From: Medicago truncatula
Taxonomy: Eukaryota > Streptophyta > Magnoliopsida > Fabales > Fabaceae
Reading direction: 5' to 3'
Assembly (NCBI RefSeq): GCF_003473485.1
Contig: NC_053044.1
Span: 942,501 to 1,006,500, forward strand
DNA length: 64,000 nt
In this document: positions 1 through 11,415 of the stretch, one piece after another
How positions within the stretch are numbered: the stretch's first letter is position 1
Layout: the number at the start of each line of letters is the position of its first letter
Translations under genes and position numbers: made by a program
The notes under the pieces: model-generated
The model's database searches: none
What the model was told of the DNA's origin: nothing
What the model saw: the letters and a program-made list of their open reading frames with translations, nothing else

Positions 1-814
1 ATAAAGACTACTATCCCTTTATTCAAATTTTTGTATATATATCATCTGGCCTTTTTTTTTTTTTTTTTGAAAAAATACATACCTTCGTTTTTTTTTTTAC
101 AAAACAAAATACTATTATTCTATTAGTGTTAGTTTTTTTTTTTTTTTGAGGTAAGTGTTATTTTCTTTATTCTCTGTTATTATTATTACTCTATTCGTGC
201 TACTTTTTTTTTTTTTTTTTTGAGGTAAATGTTCTTTTTTGTATAAAGTGGGAACACTTAAATGATAATAAATATAAGATAAAATTTAATTTAATTTATA
301 ATACATAGGATATATTAAATTAATAAATTTAAAGTATTTTTTTAAAGAAAAATTAGTTTACAAAATTACAAATACTTAAATTAATGATATAATTTTTATT
401 ATGAATTAAGAATACCCTTTATGTCATTTTACATTTATCAGCTAATTGAACCGCTATTTTTACCAAACACTTCAGTTAGCTTATCAGCTATCCGCTATTT
501 TTACCGAACAGAGCCATAATAGTTTATTTTGAAATGTTTCGTGATTAGATGTACTATATGAACATTCATATTTTATGGTTTTGTAATAAATATCGTTAAT
601 TGGATATTTCTTGTATTATTTTCGATTCAAAGTGATTTGACAATTTGCATTGCTTGCAGATTGTTTGTCAGTGGCAATGATAAATATTGTTGATTTTTTT
701 TTTTTTATGTTTTGATTAAACTTTCACAAGTGATTGGGGGTGGTGGTGGTGGTTTGGGCTGATTCAGTATCGGGTTAATTCGTCGACATAATATGTACTG
801 AATATTGTAGTTGG
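1..814. other. AT-rich non-coding DNA
   Basis: No supportable gene. The stretch holds several T-runs of 10-20 nt near 51-240 and a segment at about 430-515 that resembles the end of a dispersed repeat, with two close copies of a 'cagct..ccgctatttttacc' motif 55 bp apart. The small open frame on the minus strand at 705-944 is low-complexity. Confidence 0.5.
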
Positions 815-1535
815 AAATCTTGCACAAGTGATCTTCACCTATTAATGATAACTTTTCTCTTTCAATTTTTTTTTTCTTCTGGAGACCATAGTTTGTTATT
901 ATTGTCATTATTTTGATTTCTATGGTTATATCATTAACGGTCATCTAACATTTTTGATTCTCTAATTAGATCATCTTTGTAAGTTAACCTTTACTTCGTT
1001 TTTATGGTGGTGTTTGTGGTGGCTAGTGGTGGTTTTTGCGGTTCTTTGTGAGGTGTGTTTTACTGAAGGTGCTTGGGAGAGTTAATGATGGTGTTTGTGA
1101 TTTTATTCCCGATTGTTTTTTAAAGATTGTTGGTTGTTGTGTGCGAGCAGCGGAATGTGGGTGGTGGAAGTTGTTTTGATGGCAGTTGTGACGATGTTTA
1201 AAGATTTTGGTACAACTTTTATTTATGTTTTTTCATTGATCGTGGTGTTAGCTTTGTTTTGGTGTTTCTATTTATTGATTTCAGAGATAGCCCTTTGTTA
1301 GGAGGCGTTTCCTATAATTTTTTTTGAATTTTTTCTTTGATTCACGGGTGTATGGGGGGTTTCCATTAATTGGGGGCTCCCATCTATGATCTATCATTTG
1401 TATGTTTCTACTTTAAGACTCCTAGCCTAGCACTCCTTGTGCTGGTTAAGATTTATTGCGATTTTAATAAATTCCATTTTAGCTTTTTTTTAAAAAAAAA
1501 CCTTTACTTCGTTTTGTCTAAATCAAATTTTCGTC
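815..1535. repeat. Duplicated segment (partner at 8300-8965), split by a LINE insertion
   Basis: 815-1002 resumed at 1516-1535 aligns with 8300-8400 resumed at 8887-8965. Shared strings include taatgataactt, catagtttgt, gtcattat, ctttgtaagttaac, ttcgtttt and taaatcaaa. This copy carries a LINE that the partner lacks. The partner carries nested MITEs that this copy lacks. Each copy therefore serves as the empty site for the other's insertion. Alignment was by eye, so percent identity is not stated. Confidence 0.7.
1003..1498 (+). mobile_element. 5'-truncated LINE (L1-like) 3' end with 17-bp TSD
   Basis: This insert of about 496 bp is flanked by a perfect 17-bp direct repeat, AACCTTTACTTCGTTTT, at 986-1002 and 1499-1515. 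It ends in a run of A. Upstream of the tail is the string agcactccttgtgct followed by ttttaataaattcc, which resembles the 3' untranslated ends of plant L1 elements. A related 'gcacaccttgtgc' string sits in the minus-strand LINE end at 34312-34505. No reverse-transcriptase coding sequence is retained, and the small open frames inside are not genes. The empty site is seen near 8935-8955. Long TSD, A tail and 5' truncation together support target-primed reverse transcription. Confidence 0.75.
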
Positions 1536-1551
1536 CCTCCTCCTTTCCTTA

Positions 1552-2407
1552 GGGTGGTGATAGGTAGACCACTTTATGTGGCAATCCCACCCTTATACAC
1601 CTCTTATCTGACACAATTTAACTTAAAATAATAAAAGATGAATTCTCTGTCTTGACTGCCTTTCCTCTTCTCTTTCTTCTCCCTCTCTTTTTACCACCAC
1701 CACAGTCCACAACTGACCAAAAACCGGCGCCGGCAACTGAACCAAAAACCGGTGCCGGCGCCGGAACTAATAAAATTCATATCATGCCGTCACCTCCGCC
1801 GACCGTGGTTCCTCCTTCCTTCACCGGCAGTGGCACCTCTTCACCACACAAAAAAAAAAAACACTATCATCAACAAAAAAAAAGGATATAAAAAAATCTC
1901 TTGGATGGGCTATGTCAGCAGTTTCATCTAGAGCATTCAAGTTACATGGTAACAAGCAATCAAATGGGATAAACTTTGATATTCCCATGGTGCTCCCTCT
2001 AATTGACCTGTGTAATCATAGTTTCAATCCAAATGCTAGAATTGTTCAGGAACAAGAAACCGGTAGCACAAAGATGTGGGTGAAGGCATGTTATTTCATA
2101 CTCTTTCCTTCATGACTCCTCTCCCAGACACATACACCCACGCGTCAAATTCTGAGGAATTTTCTTTTTAGAAACAACTATACTTTGGATTTTTCTTTGC
2201 TGAGTAATTCAACCTTTGCCATAGGTTGTGGCTGAGAAAGCAATCAAGGAAGACGACCCTTTATTACTTTGCTATGGATGTTTAAGCAATGATCTTTTCC
2301 TTCTTGATTATGGATAGGAGAAAACAAAGATACCGCCGGAAAACGAATAGGATTGCCAGAGATGGAAGTGCGGCGGTCGACGGATGATTTGAGATGAAAG
2401 GGGGAAG

Positions 2408-2445
<38 letters not shown>

Positions 2446-2561
2446 GTCTCTGAATGAATTAGAAAAACAAAATAAAAAATAGGTAAATTTACAAAAATGT
2501 CCCTGCCACATGGTGTGGTACAAGAGTGGTACAAGAAAGAGATGTCTACCAATATTTACCC
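1552..2561 (+). mobile_element. Pack-MULE-like element carrying a captured SET-domain gene fragment
   Basis: The left end GGGTGGTGATAGGTAGACC matches the inverted right end GGGTAAATATTGGTAGACA imperfectly (about 13 of 19), and a second shared block CCACnnnATGTGGCA lies further inside both ends. Flanks are direct repeats of TTTCCTTA (1544-1551 and 2562-2569), or nine bases if the shared C is counted, as expected for Mutator-like elements. The interior holds a proline-rich open stretch at 1652-1891, the captured SET fragment, and a (GA)n tract at about 2412-2441. No transposase is present, so movement would need an autonomous partner. Confidence 0.65.
1912..2317 (+). pseudogene. Fragment of a SET-domain (Rubisco LSMT-like) lysine methyltransferase
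   Basis: Two exon pieces are recognisable. The first (to about 2085) encodes a stretch with LPLIDLCNHSFNPNARIVQE, a conserved part of plant SET proteins of the Rubisco large-subunit methyltransferase type, including the NHS motif of the SET core. The second (2225-2317) encodes VVAEKAIKEDDPLLLCYG and NDLFLLDYG, then stops at TAG. In-frame similarity begins slightly upstream (SLGWAMSAVSS, from about 1894). The intron between them keeps its AG acceptor but its donor reads AAG|GC instead of GT. The N-terminal half of the SET domain and the substrate-binding domain are missing, so no methyltransferase activity is expected. It sits inside a Pack-MULE-like element, which accounts for its isolation. 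Confidence 0.75.
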
Positions 2562-2569
2562 TTTCCTTA

Positions 2570-3665
2570 AGATATCCATTTTTTTATTTTAGCCTTGTTT
2601 TTAAAACATTTTTATTATCACTATAATTGTTTTTGGTCTTGACTTTTATCGTTTATAATTATCCGGTTGTTGAAGCTTGGTAGATCTCATAATATAATCA
2701 ATAAAGTTTAAAATATTTTTATATTGAAATTAAATTCTCAATTGTCATCCCATTATTTGTTTAAATAAAACTCATTTTGAACTTGTATTGAATATTGCAA
2801 GATCAAGAGTTCAAGACCATAGTTTATTGATTCTTTGTTTAAAACAATTCATATTATTGTTAAAGAATGAAATTTAAAATGCTCAAATTTTAAACTTACA
2901 AAGTGAAATACTCAACATCGTCACATCCAATATGGTAGCACATATTCACCATAAATTTAAATTAAAGTGAACAACATTAAAATTTAAAAGGGGTGGATAG
3001 TTTACATTCAAAATGACCATCCAATTGAAAATCATGTTATGGTAGCCATGTTGGTGGTTTGTAATTAGTTTGACTTTGTGTTCGATTTTGAGTAGGAATC
3101 TAGTGTTTATCGTTTTCTGAAACTTTTCATTTTTTATATTTTCTACCTAACAAATGTAGTCATTATTCATGTGTTGAATTTTACCGAGAGTAATCTCAAT
3201 GAACAAACTCCAATTGAAAGCACAAATTGTATTAACAAATGTCATGTTACACATTGTTATTTTTTTGAACAATGTTACACATTGTTATTGATATTATAAA
3301 CATCAATATAGTGTGCCAAGAGTTTCGTCGCCTTCACTTGATGGATCCAAACCAGGGGTTTGATGTTTGGCCAATCACCTGCATGATAACAGAGTTGGAC
3401 ATGAAGTCAATCATGACTATTCAACTTTTAAACCTAAATTTCAGTCCCCGTTTTAATTTACAACTTATTTGAACTTACCTTATGACATAAAATATTGAGA
3501 CAATTTTAGTTTATGACATATTCATTAAGCTTCTTAGGATAGTTGAGAAAATAGCTTACAAGTTACAAGTTATACAACTTATGTGGAAACAATTTAACTG
3601 CATTCTCTTTTATTATAAAAATAACTTATACATAAGAGCTTATGCAATAAAAACTTATTTAAATT
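2570..3665. other. Intergenic AT-rich DNA, no gene seen
   Basis: No coding frame with recognisable similarity. 3530-3670 resembles the hairpin-forming 'aagcttat / ataagctt' MITE family seen at 12637-12895 and 52079-52437, but clear ends are not visible. Confidence 0.4.
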
Positions 3666-4120
3666 TGAAGGTGAGAAACAAGAAGAGGGAAGAGAGGTTG
3701 AATATTGTTGGCTTTTCTGGTTTCTTTTTCTAAGAGTTAACACTGGTCAGAATCAGATGGGTTTAGAGTCTAACTCTGAGTGCATCAGATAAACATAACA
3801 CATAGATGAGAGAGAGAGAGAGAGGGAGGGAGGGAGGGAGGGAGGGAGAGAGAGAGAGAGAGAGGATACAAGCAATTTATACAGGTTCCTCCCACAACAC
3901 ATGAGTAGTCCAGTGATCTTGCACTTCTAATGGATTTCACTTAGATTCGTAGAGTCATTAGGGTAAATTGGTAAGGGAGATCTGCAAAGAACACATGAGT
4001 AATCCAATCATCTTGCACTTATAAAGGATTTCACTTAGATTTGTAGAGTCATTAGGGTAAATTGGTAAGGTTGATCTGCAAAGAACTCACATCTATCCTC
4101 AAAGGATTGAAATTTCTCTT
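3666..4120 (+). mobile_element. LTR fragment related to the solo LTR at 40750, with GA/GGGA microsatellite
   Basis: The start TGAAGGTGAGAAACAAGAAG matches the first bases of the solo LTR at 40750. After a (GA)n-(GGGA)n tract at about 3808-3864 the sequence 'caggttcctcccacaacac..gtagtccagt..cttgcacttc' matches the same family at 40935-40985. A 'cttgcactt..ggatttcacttaga' block is repeated at 3918 and 4013. The right end is lost. This is a degenerate, truncated copy. Confidence 0.6.
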
Positions 4121-6160
4121 TTGTAAATTCTATTCTTATCTAATGATTTATGCAATTATGTTTCCATCTTTTATCTTTCCATTTTTTGTTGTTCAACTCA
4201 CCATGAGCTAAACCTCTAGTGGTTATAGAAAGCTATAACTCGGTAAACCTCAATTAGCTTAAGAGGTTAATAAGCGGCCATAGCGTTGAATCAGCAGAGC
4301 TATATCAAGTTATAGCTTAGTATTACATTCCTTGATGTATCCTTGACGTATGGTATCGAGGATCTGAATTAAGCCACTAAGAAGAGCAAGACTCCTCAAT
4401 TAAATAAGCCATGAGGCTGGAGGTTAAAGATATAGCTCTATGGGTGAGACATAGTAGCTATGGCCAGGATATAGTGCTGAACAAATCTCAGAGACTAAAG
4501 ATGGTTTGAATCGGCTATAGCTCTGAGTGACACATATGACTATATCCAGCTACAACTCTGTTAATCGCAGTAATATTTTATCATAACTGACCCTGGTTCT
4601 CAACCACGCTTTTCACTTGAATCTCTTATTACTTTTACTTGCTTTATTTTACTTATACAATTTATTATTTTAGTATCTTAAAAATCACCTTTGTTTGTTG
4701 TAATTATTTATCTTAAATAATTAAACTTGGCATTTGAAAATTCTTAGAGCTTATCCACGAAAATCCTCATGAGATCAATACTTTACTTACTCTTTATTAC
4801 TTGTTGCGATAGTGTATACTTGCATTAAGTATGCATGGGAAATAGGTAACTATTTTCCTAGCATCTATAATTTTAGTGATAAAAAAAGTAGAAATGAAAG
4901 ATAGTTGTATTTTTCTGACTCTCCAAGATTCTCATGTGATCCTATTGTAGTTGATAAATGATATGTATGCAAGGTGATCCAATTCATAGGTGGCCTTCTA
5001 AACTCGCGAGTACTACGTGTATTCTGGCCGTTGTTGGACGTACGTGGTGCACCAATGTTTGGTCATGTTCTCAGCATTTTTGCACCTTTTCTGGTAGTAG
5101 GTCTAAGCAACATCCTATCTCTAATAATGCTTCCTATAGTATAGCCATTATCAGTTACTTCTAGCTATAAAAAAGGAACTTGAGGTTAAATGATAATATC
5201 CATGTGGTTTTGACTGGTTCTAACACTTCCACGGCCTTCATGAGACTCTTTTGACTCACTTGTAGTCGGATTTCCCTTGCTCAAATGATCATTCATTCGG
5301 CTATCTCAGTGTCGACTAACCACCAAATGAAATATTAGCTACCATTTTCGTCTAACAACCTGGATTACTTTTAGGTGTAAAGAATATCATCAAGAATGAA
5401 TAATTTATTTAGGAGCTTAATTTTTATGTCTACAATGTATTTCCTCACAAAAAATGACAATAATCGAATGTAACGTCCATACTAAACTTTTATAGAATAT
5501 TGAGTCGAGGATTATAATTAGTACTAGATACATTAAAATTTACAGAATAAAAGTTTATCTGAACAAATTACGGTCGATACACGTCTCGTACATTTGATAA
5601 AGTACCATTGGAGAGTACATAAATGAGTATACTAAACACAAAATCACTACCGGTGAGTACATAATACATAACAGATTCCAAATCTCATACTAGTACATGA
5701 CCGTGTAACATAAATCGTACAACTTCCTTCTTCTTATCCTCATCATGAGAACCCTGCTTATCTGAAATAAAGTAAAAGGAATGGGATGAGACTCTTGATA
5801 AGATTAAGAGGAGACACTCCTCGCCATATAAGTCAGTTTTGTAAGAATGAGTTAAACCCTAATTTCAAAGGCCACCTACCGTGTCCATATTAGCACAATC
5901 CCGACAAAAGCTTGAAGAAAACAAATTTACACTTACAATAGTTTCTCAAACATATTCCATTGATGAATGTAGTCTACTATAGTATGAACACATTAATGAA
6001 TAATAAACGTAGTATATTGAGAAATGGAGAGTTAAAAAGACACTTCCACATTCTGCCATCAATCTGATGCAATATAGGTAGGTTGAATAAAAAGACACTA
6101 TTTAACCCTAAAACTATAACTATTTTCACGTCGTAGGTAAAAAAAAAAAAAATCAAAAGA
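4121..6160. other. Intergenic DNA with unclassified repeat-like stretches
   Basis: No gene is supported. 4200-4580 is rich in dispersed 'agctataa / tatagct' words. 4958-5164 is an open frame of 68 codons without recognisable motifs. 5470-5900 reads like a decayed retroelement flank (purine-rich 'ggaatgggatgagactc' near 5780). The last 150 bases should contain the promoter and leader of the F-box gene at 6161. Confidence 0.35.
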
Positions 6161-7655
6161 ATGGCAAGAAGGATAATAACGGAAAAAAGCAGAAGAATGG
6201 AGGCAGGTTTTGATGAATTTCCGGAAGGATGCATCTCAGCCATTCTGTCTCGTACGACTCCTGTTGATGTTTGCAGACTCTCCCTTGTTTCCAAGACTTT
6301 CCTTTATGCCGCTGATTCCGACGCTGTTTGGAACCACTTTCTCCCTTTGGATTCCCGTCTCATTAACTCTATCATCTCACATTCTCCTTCCCTTGCCAAC
6401 GCTCCCACCAAAAAGGCCCTCTATCTCGCTCTCTCCGATAGCCCAATCATCATCGATCATGGTCGAAAGGTATTCTTTTTCATAACTGTCAATTTCTCAA
6501 ATATTAGGGTTTATTTTAGTAAATATTAATTTTTAATCAATTGTTGTGCAAAAAACTATTGTTTTTTGTAATCCCTAGTTTCTCTTTTATTAAGGCTTAT
6601 TGATTTAAGATGTTTTCGTAATGCTAATAAGCCTTTGAATATATGAAATTCAGAGCTTTAAATTGGATAGGAAAAGTGGAAAAATATGTTACATGCTTGC
6701 TGCCAGATCTCTCACCATTCATTGCGGTGATGGTGACAGTGATGATGATAGTGATGATGAACTACTCATTGATAAAGAGTGGATTCATATGAATGATTCC
6801 AGGTTAGCTTTTTTTTTCTTTCTTTTTTCTTCCTTGTGTTAATGATACTATTTTTTCCTATTACGTAAACCCCAATATGGCTTCAATAACATAATCAACA
6901 GCTCAAAGTTAACTTACACATGAATCTAAAGCTCAATATTAGTGATGGGGTTCCCTCTCTGATAATTTCTTAATAGATAACAAACAATATAACTTATTAA
7001 TTGAGAAGTTTCTCAATATGCTTGGTTAACAACTTCCAAACTTTAGTTGATGAGCCTACATTGTTATCGTATCTACACTTGTATAATACTCCATATGTGA
7101 TGGTATGAATCACTTTCAGATTTTTTCATAATTCTTGTCTTTGCAATTATTTACAGGTTTCCTGAAGTCGTTAAGCTTTGTCTTGTGTTCTCGCTTGAAA
7201 TTCGTGGAATAATTAACACTTTTTCCTTGTCCCAAAATACTTGGTATGCGGCTTATCTTGTGTTCAAGATGATTGATGATTATGGATTTGAGAATGAACC
7301 TATGGACCTATCAATTGATGTAGTAGGTGGCCATAGTAGCACTAAATCCGTCTGTTTGGATCCAAACGCGTCACTTAACAAAGAAAGAACGTGCTCGAGG
7401 AATCACTCCTACAAACGTCGTACCGTTTGCAAATGTCCCGGTCCTAGATGGAGGCCATTCCCGAATGTAATAGGATTGCAGCGCCCTACCATGAGAAGCG
7501 ATGGGTGGTTGGAGATTGAGATGGGAGAGTTATTCAATTCAAGACTTGAAGGAGAAGAAGTCCAAATGAGTGTTGTCGAGAAATTGGAGAGTGGCAATAA
7601 GAAGGGAAATTTCTTTCTTGAAGGAATAGAAGTTAGGCCTAAGGAGGAAAATTAA
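6161..7655 (+). CDS. F-box protein of the PP2-B (phloem protein 2-like) type, 3 exons
   Basis: Exons are 6161-6469, 6654-6802 and 7157-7655. All junctions are GT-AG and the joined frame is 957 nt (318 aa). The N-terminus holds an F-box (FPEGCISAILSRTTPVDVCR followed by LSLVSKTF), expected to bind a SKP1-like adaptor in an SCF ubiquitin ligase. The rest matches the lectin-related PP2 domain: SFKLDRKSGKICYML, LTIHCGD, a short Asp/Ser run, FPEVVKLC, LEIRGIINTFSLS, YAAYLVFKM, and RSDGWLEIEMGELFN near the end. ATG 6197 (MEAGFDEFPEG) is an alternative start close to the usual position for this family. The Asp-rich insert after LTIHCGD is unusual but keeps frame. Targets cannot be inferred. It appears intact. 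Confidence 0.85.
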
Positions 7656-8299
7656 GCAATATTCATTGAATTATGCAGGGTCTTGTCTCTTAGGTGTGTT
7701 GAGGGAATGCTTGTGCATGATTTCTTGTCATGATGTTTGGGTTATATGAATGAATATTGAAACAAAGAGTCTTCGATTAAATTGTTCACCGTTTCTTAAA
7801 AGTCTTGCACCTTGACCAATGCATTACATATGTTTAAGGATGGTCAAGTGTTGCTTGAATATTGAGTATCGAGATTGGGAAAATAAATTGATTGTTTATG
7901 ATCTAAGGGATGACACTTATAAGTCTTAAATACATGTGTGTTTATGCTGGAGAAATGTGTGCTCAGAGTTTGATATCACCTTAGTCTTATATTTAGGATT
8001 TAGATGCGGTGTAATGTTACTTGAGCATATCACTTTTTATGTTTTTTATTGATTACTTAATGGATGATTGTTACTTAATGGTTAGTTGAACGTGAAATTT
8101 GAGAAATTGTAGTTATTTTCAATTATTTGTTTGTTTGTATGATGATTATTTGTGATTTGATTTTCTATGTTCAGAATTAGGATTTAATTAAAAATTATGT
8201 GTTAATGTATTTGTTAAGTAGAGATTAAAACAGTCCCTGAGAAAACGAATTATTTTATTACTCGATTCAAATTACTGCATTTGCTAATTATCTATCACT
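7656..8299. other. 3' flank of the F-box gene, no gene seen
   Basis: AT-rich sequence without a recognisable coding region. The proximal part presumably includes the 3' UTR of the gene ending at 7655. Confidence 0.4.
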
Positions 8300-8400
8300 A
8301 TTCACTTTTTAATGATAACTTTGTTCATTCAAAAACAAAAATTGCCTCAAGAGCATAGTTTGTAATTGTTGTCATTATTTGATTTGTATAGTTATATAAT

Positions 8401-8886
8401 AAAGGGTTAATTAAGATTTTGGTCCCTATAAATATCTGCAGTTTTGTTTTTAATCCCTATAAAAATAAATCACACTTTTTAGTCCCTACCAAATTTTCCG
8501 TTAGTGTTTTTAGTTATTGTTAAATTAAAATTTGTTTAATTATGTAGGAACTAAAAAATGTGATTTGTTTTTATAAGGACTAGAAACAAAACTGAATATA
8601 TTTATAGGAACTACTTCCTCCGTCCCTTAATAAGTGACACAGTTGACCAAATTACGCATACCAATGCGTAATTTTGAGTTTAAATATCTTGAATAATATA
8701 TTGGAAAAAATTATGAAAATTTGATATTTTGAAAATACTCATCGAGACGAATCTAACGACATCTTATATGATATTATTTATCTTTGTATATTAGTAGAAA
8801 AATATGATCAAAGTAAGTTAGGTCAAAATTGCACATTTTCAAACAGATCATTTATTGCGGGACGGAGGGAGTAAAAATTTAATTAT
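8401..8886. mobile_element. Foldback MITE interrupted by a Stowaway MITE
   Basis: The outer element begins 'gggttaattaagattttgg' and has inverted arms: 'ccctataaatat..cagttttg' near 8431 pairs with 'caaaactgaatatatttatagg' near 8587, and 'aatcacactttttagtccct' pairs with 'aggaactaaaaaatgtgatt'. Its right arm is cut at 8611 by a Stowaway element and resumes after it as 'taaaaatttaatta', the expected inverse of the left terminus. The homologous segment at 815-990 lacks both insertions. Confidence 0.7.
8614..8871. mobile_element. Stowaway-type MITE with TA target duplication
   Basis: The ends CTTCCTCCGTCCC and GGGACGGAGGGAG are inverted repeats matching the Stowaway (Tc1/mariner-related) consensus. 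TA lies on both sides (8612-8613 and 8872-8873). The element is about 258 bp and non-coding. Related copies are at 42756-42982 and, as an end fragment, near 56535. Confidence 0.85.
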
Positions 8887-8974
8887 GATCATCTAGCATT
8901 TGTAGTTCTCTAAAATGATCACTTTGTAAGTTAACTGTTAGTTCGTTTTGACTAAATCAAAGTTTTATAGCCTA

Positions 8975-10563
8975 TATATTTGAAAAAAAGCCCAATTATT
9001 TTATCCCATAAATCTAAGGTAAAATAGGTAAAACTACAGAACTAAACAAACACAGTGAAGTAAAACTACGAACCCTTCTTCGTTTCCGAACTTCTTCACT
9101 CTTCAAACGTGTAAGTTTTCTATAACACTCATTTTAGCTCAATGTACTGTTTGATTTTGAATTTGATTTTATTGAACTAAATGTTAGGGTTCATTGATTT
9201 GTGTGAATTTTTTAGGTCCGCTTTAAGTTGAACTATATTATTGAAAAATGATCTTAGAGTTAAGTTCATTGCGTTGAATTTAATGTTAGTTTTTCTTTTC
9301 ATAAAAATGTAATTTTTTGTTGTGGGGTATATTTATTTGTGTGATTTATGAAGATTATTTTAAGATTGAACTATGCCATAGAAGATGTTGTGTATTGGAA
9401 GTTGAATTGGTGCTTGTACGTTTCTGATATTTTAGGAAAAATCATCATTGTATGACAAATGTTAGCTGGTAAAACCCTTAGTTTTGTTTGTTTCTAGCTT
9501 ATTTGCAGCTTACAACACAAGCGCTTATCATGAGCTTATGTATAAGCTTGCATAAGTTATTTTTCTAGCAACAACAACAACCAAGCCAAACCCGACAAGC
9601 TATTTTTCGAGCAAAAGATAAAATAACATTATATTATTTTTATATATGTTATACTTTGTTTTTATAAGCTATATTGGAGAACTTATGAAAATAAGTTGAA
9701 AAAAGCTTATGGAAAATGTTATTAGCTGTTTTCATAAGTTTTCCCAAACAGCCACGCAAAACTTCTGCACTAGATAAGCTCAAATAAAGCAATCCAAACA
9801 GACCCTAGATCAAATTCATAGGATCCCACCAAGTAGAGTGGGACTTGATGATTTGTTGGATCTAAGGTGAATTTTAGATGATAAGCAGTAAGTACAAGTA
9901 ATCGAGAATGCATTGTTAAAATTCTCTATTTATTCTTAGGAGCTTCTCTATATATGCTTTTGAAAGAATAAGAAAAAAACTATTATCAGTGAAAAGTTGT
10001 GGTTGCTGTTATGTGATTGTGTTTGGTTATGTAGGTGCAAAAATGGATTTTGATTGAAATGATTTCGTATAATTGATTTTAGTTAAAGGTGAGTTTAAGA
10101 TAATTTCTTTTTTATGTTTTGGTCATGTTCCCTAGCCCCTGCTATAGCGGGAAGGTGTAATGACACTAAAATGACAGCAGAATTGCGATATTGTTTTATT
10201 GAACCATCAGCAATGATGAATGATCAACTCCCAATGTATTAATTAGGAGGAATAGAAACCAACTACAACGTAGAGAGTGTAGGGGAAGGAGATAAGGTTC
10301 TAGGTATAAGAATGAGCAGGGGATAGAAGATTCCAGATTCAGAGGAGGAGGTTTACCTCACACATATTCCACACACTTCTTCCGTGCACACATTTGGCTA
10401 TATAGTCTCAAACTCGTTCGTTGACGTGCACCTCTCCTTACTGCCATTGTGTGTATTGTAAAATAGTTTTATTGTATATGTAAAATGAAAATAAATGTTG
10501 TGTCTAGAACAGTACCAACTTGTTGATTTGGGTTTTTTAACTGATATCATAACAGAGGACTTT
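8975..10563 (+). repeat. Duplicated 5'UTR exon + intron block, copy 1 (upstream of OMA1)
   Basis: This block aligns with 51378-53252 on the same strand. It includes a putative 5'UTR exon (acacagtgaagtaaaac.. to 9110) with the splice donor 9111 'gtaagttttc', intron sequence, a shared MITE at the same internal site (9484-9810 here), a purine-rich segment near 9970, the string 'tcacacatattccacacacttcttccgt' split across both copies, and the end 'ttaactgatatcataacagag'. The coding exon of prefoldin 2 is not included here. OMA1 follows on the same strand, and a good acceptor (tgtattggcag at about 11021) is available, so this block may supply the OMA1 leader. Confidence 0.75.
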
Positions 10564-11415
10564 ACATTGTATTTTCTCTTAGCAATACCTTTGTGTCCAC
10601 TTTATATTGTATTTATTTTCTCTTAACTGAAGTTTTAGAGGTTTCTTTATAATCACTTTGTTTCCATATTTGTCATGCATCAGCTATATTTATCCAGAAA
10701 AAAAATGTGTTTTGAAGAATCATAGTGTAACTGCAGTTGCCATTATGCATAAATAGATTGATATAAGTCTATTTATTTATTCTGTTGACCGGGCGGCATC
10801 TAAAAAAAAAAAAAATTGGGAAAAAAATAAATAAATTGAGCCTTGAGACTGAGCTATCATAAGTCATAACTTATTCAGCTGACCTTGTAAATATTCGGAA
10901 TTCTATTAACTTATGCTTTGTTGCATGTTTGTAGTCATTTTTTATATTCCAATTCAATGTAGAATACTAGTCATTGACCTCATGTTTTATATTACATTTT
11001 TGATAATTCTGTATTGGCAGGAGTAAAATTGGTGGTAATCAGAGCCGACAAGGATAGAAAGATCAAATTCTTTTGCGTTCAGTCTAATGCTGCTAAGCCC
11101 TATTCCCTTCAATCTCATCATCTTTAAACAAATCTCAGTGTAAGATAACCCAATAACAAGATGAATCAATTTTTATCGAGTCTAATTGAGTTGCACGCAA
11201 CTTATTTCCAACTTACTTAGACCAGAAAATGTCATTTGATTGTTCTTCACTTTTCCCCTTTCACAAGTAAGCATTTTTTTCAATTTCCTTCTTCACGAAT
11301 CACACTATTCATCTTCCTTTCATGCTTTAATCCAAAGCATACCCACAAATTTCCATTCATCAAAACCACAAAATTTCAATCTTTTCATCAATTTAGTTTT
11401 TGGGTTCTTTCAATC
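10564..11415. promoter_or_regulatory. Proximal upstream region / probable leader of OMA1
   Basis: No gene is present. A pyrimidine-rich acceptor ends near 11021. The open reading frame continues upstream from the chosen OMA1 start to an ATG at 11236, but those 60 codons are hydrophobic and unlike a conserved protein, so they are treated as 5' UTR. Confidence 0.4.

Noticed and set aside
705..944. 79-codon open frame on the minus strand
   Set aside because: Low-complexity translation of T-rich sequence with a proline run; no motif and no conserved start.
1113..1301. 62-codon open frame
   Set aside because: Lies inside the LINE 3' end, which is noncoding and bounded by a TSD.
2244..2552. Minus-strand open frame of 102 codons
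   Set aside because: Antisense shadow of the SET fragment and (GA)n tract; Leu/Ser run comes from the microsatellite.
3808..3864. GA/GGGA tract as a regulatory GAGA element
   Set aside because: It lies inside a truncated LTR relative and a similar tract recurs in the copy at 39905-39973, so it is more simply a microsatellite.
4958..5164. 68-codon Cys/Ser-rich open frame
   Set aside because: No recognisable motif, no signal peptide, and surrounding DNA looks like repeat debris.
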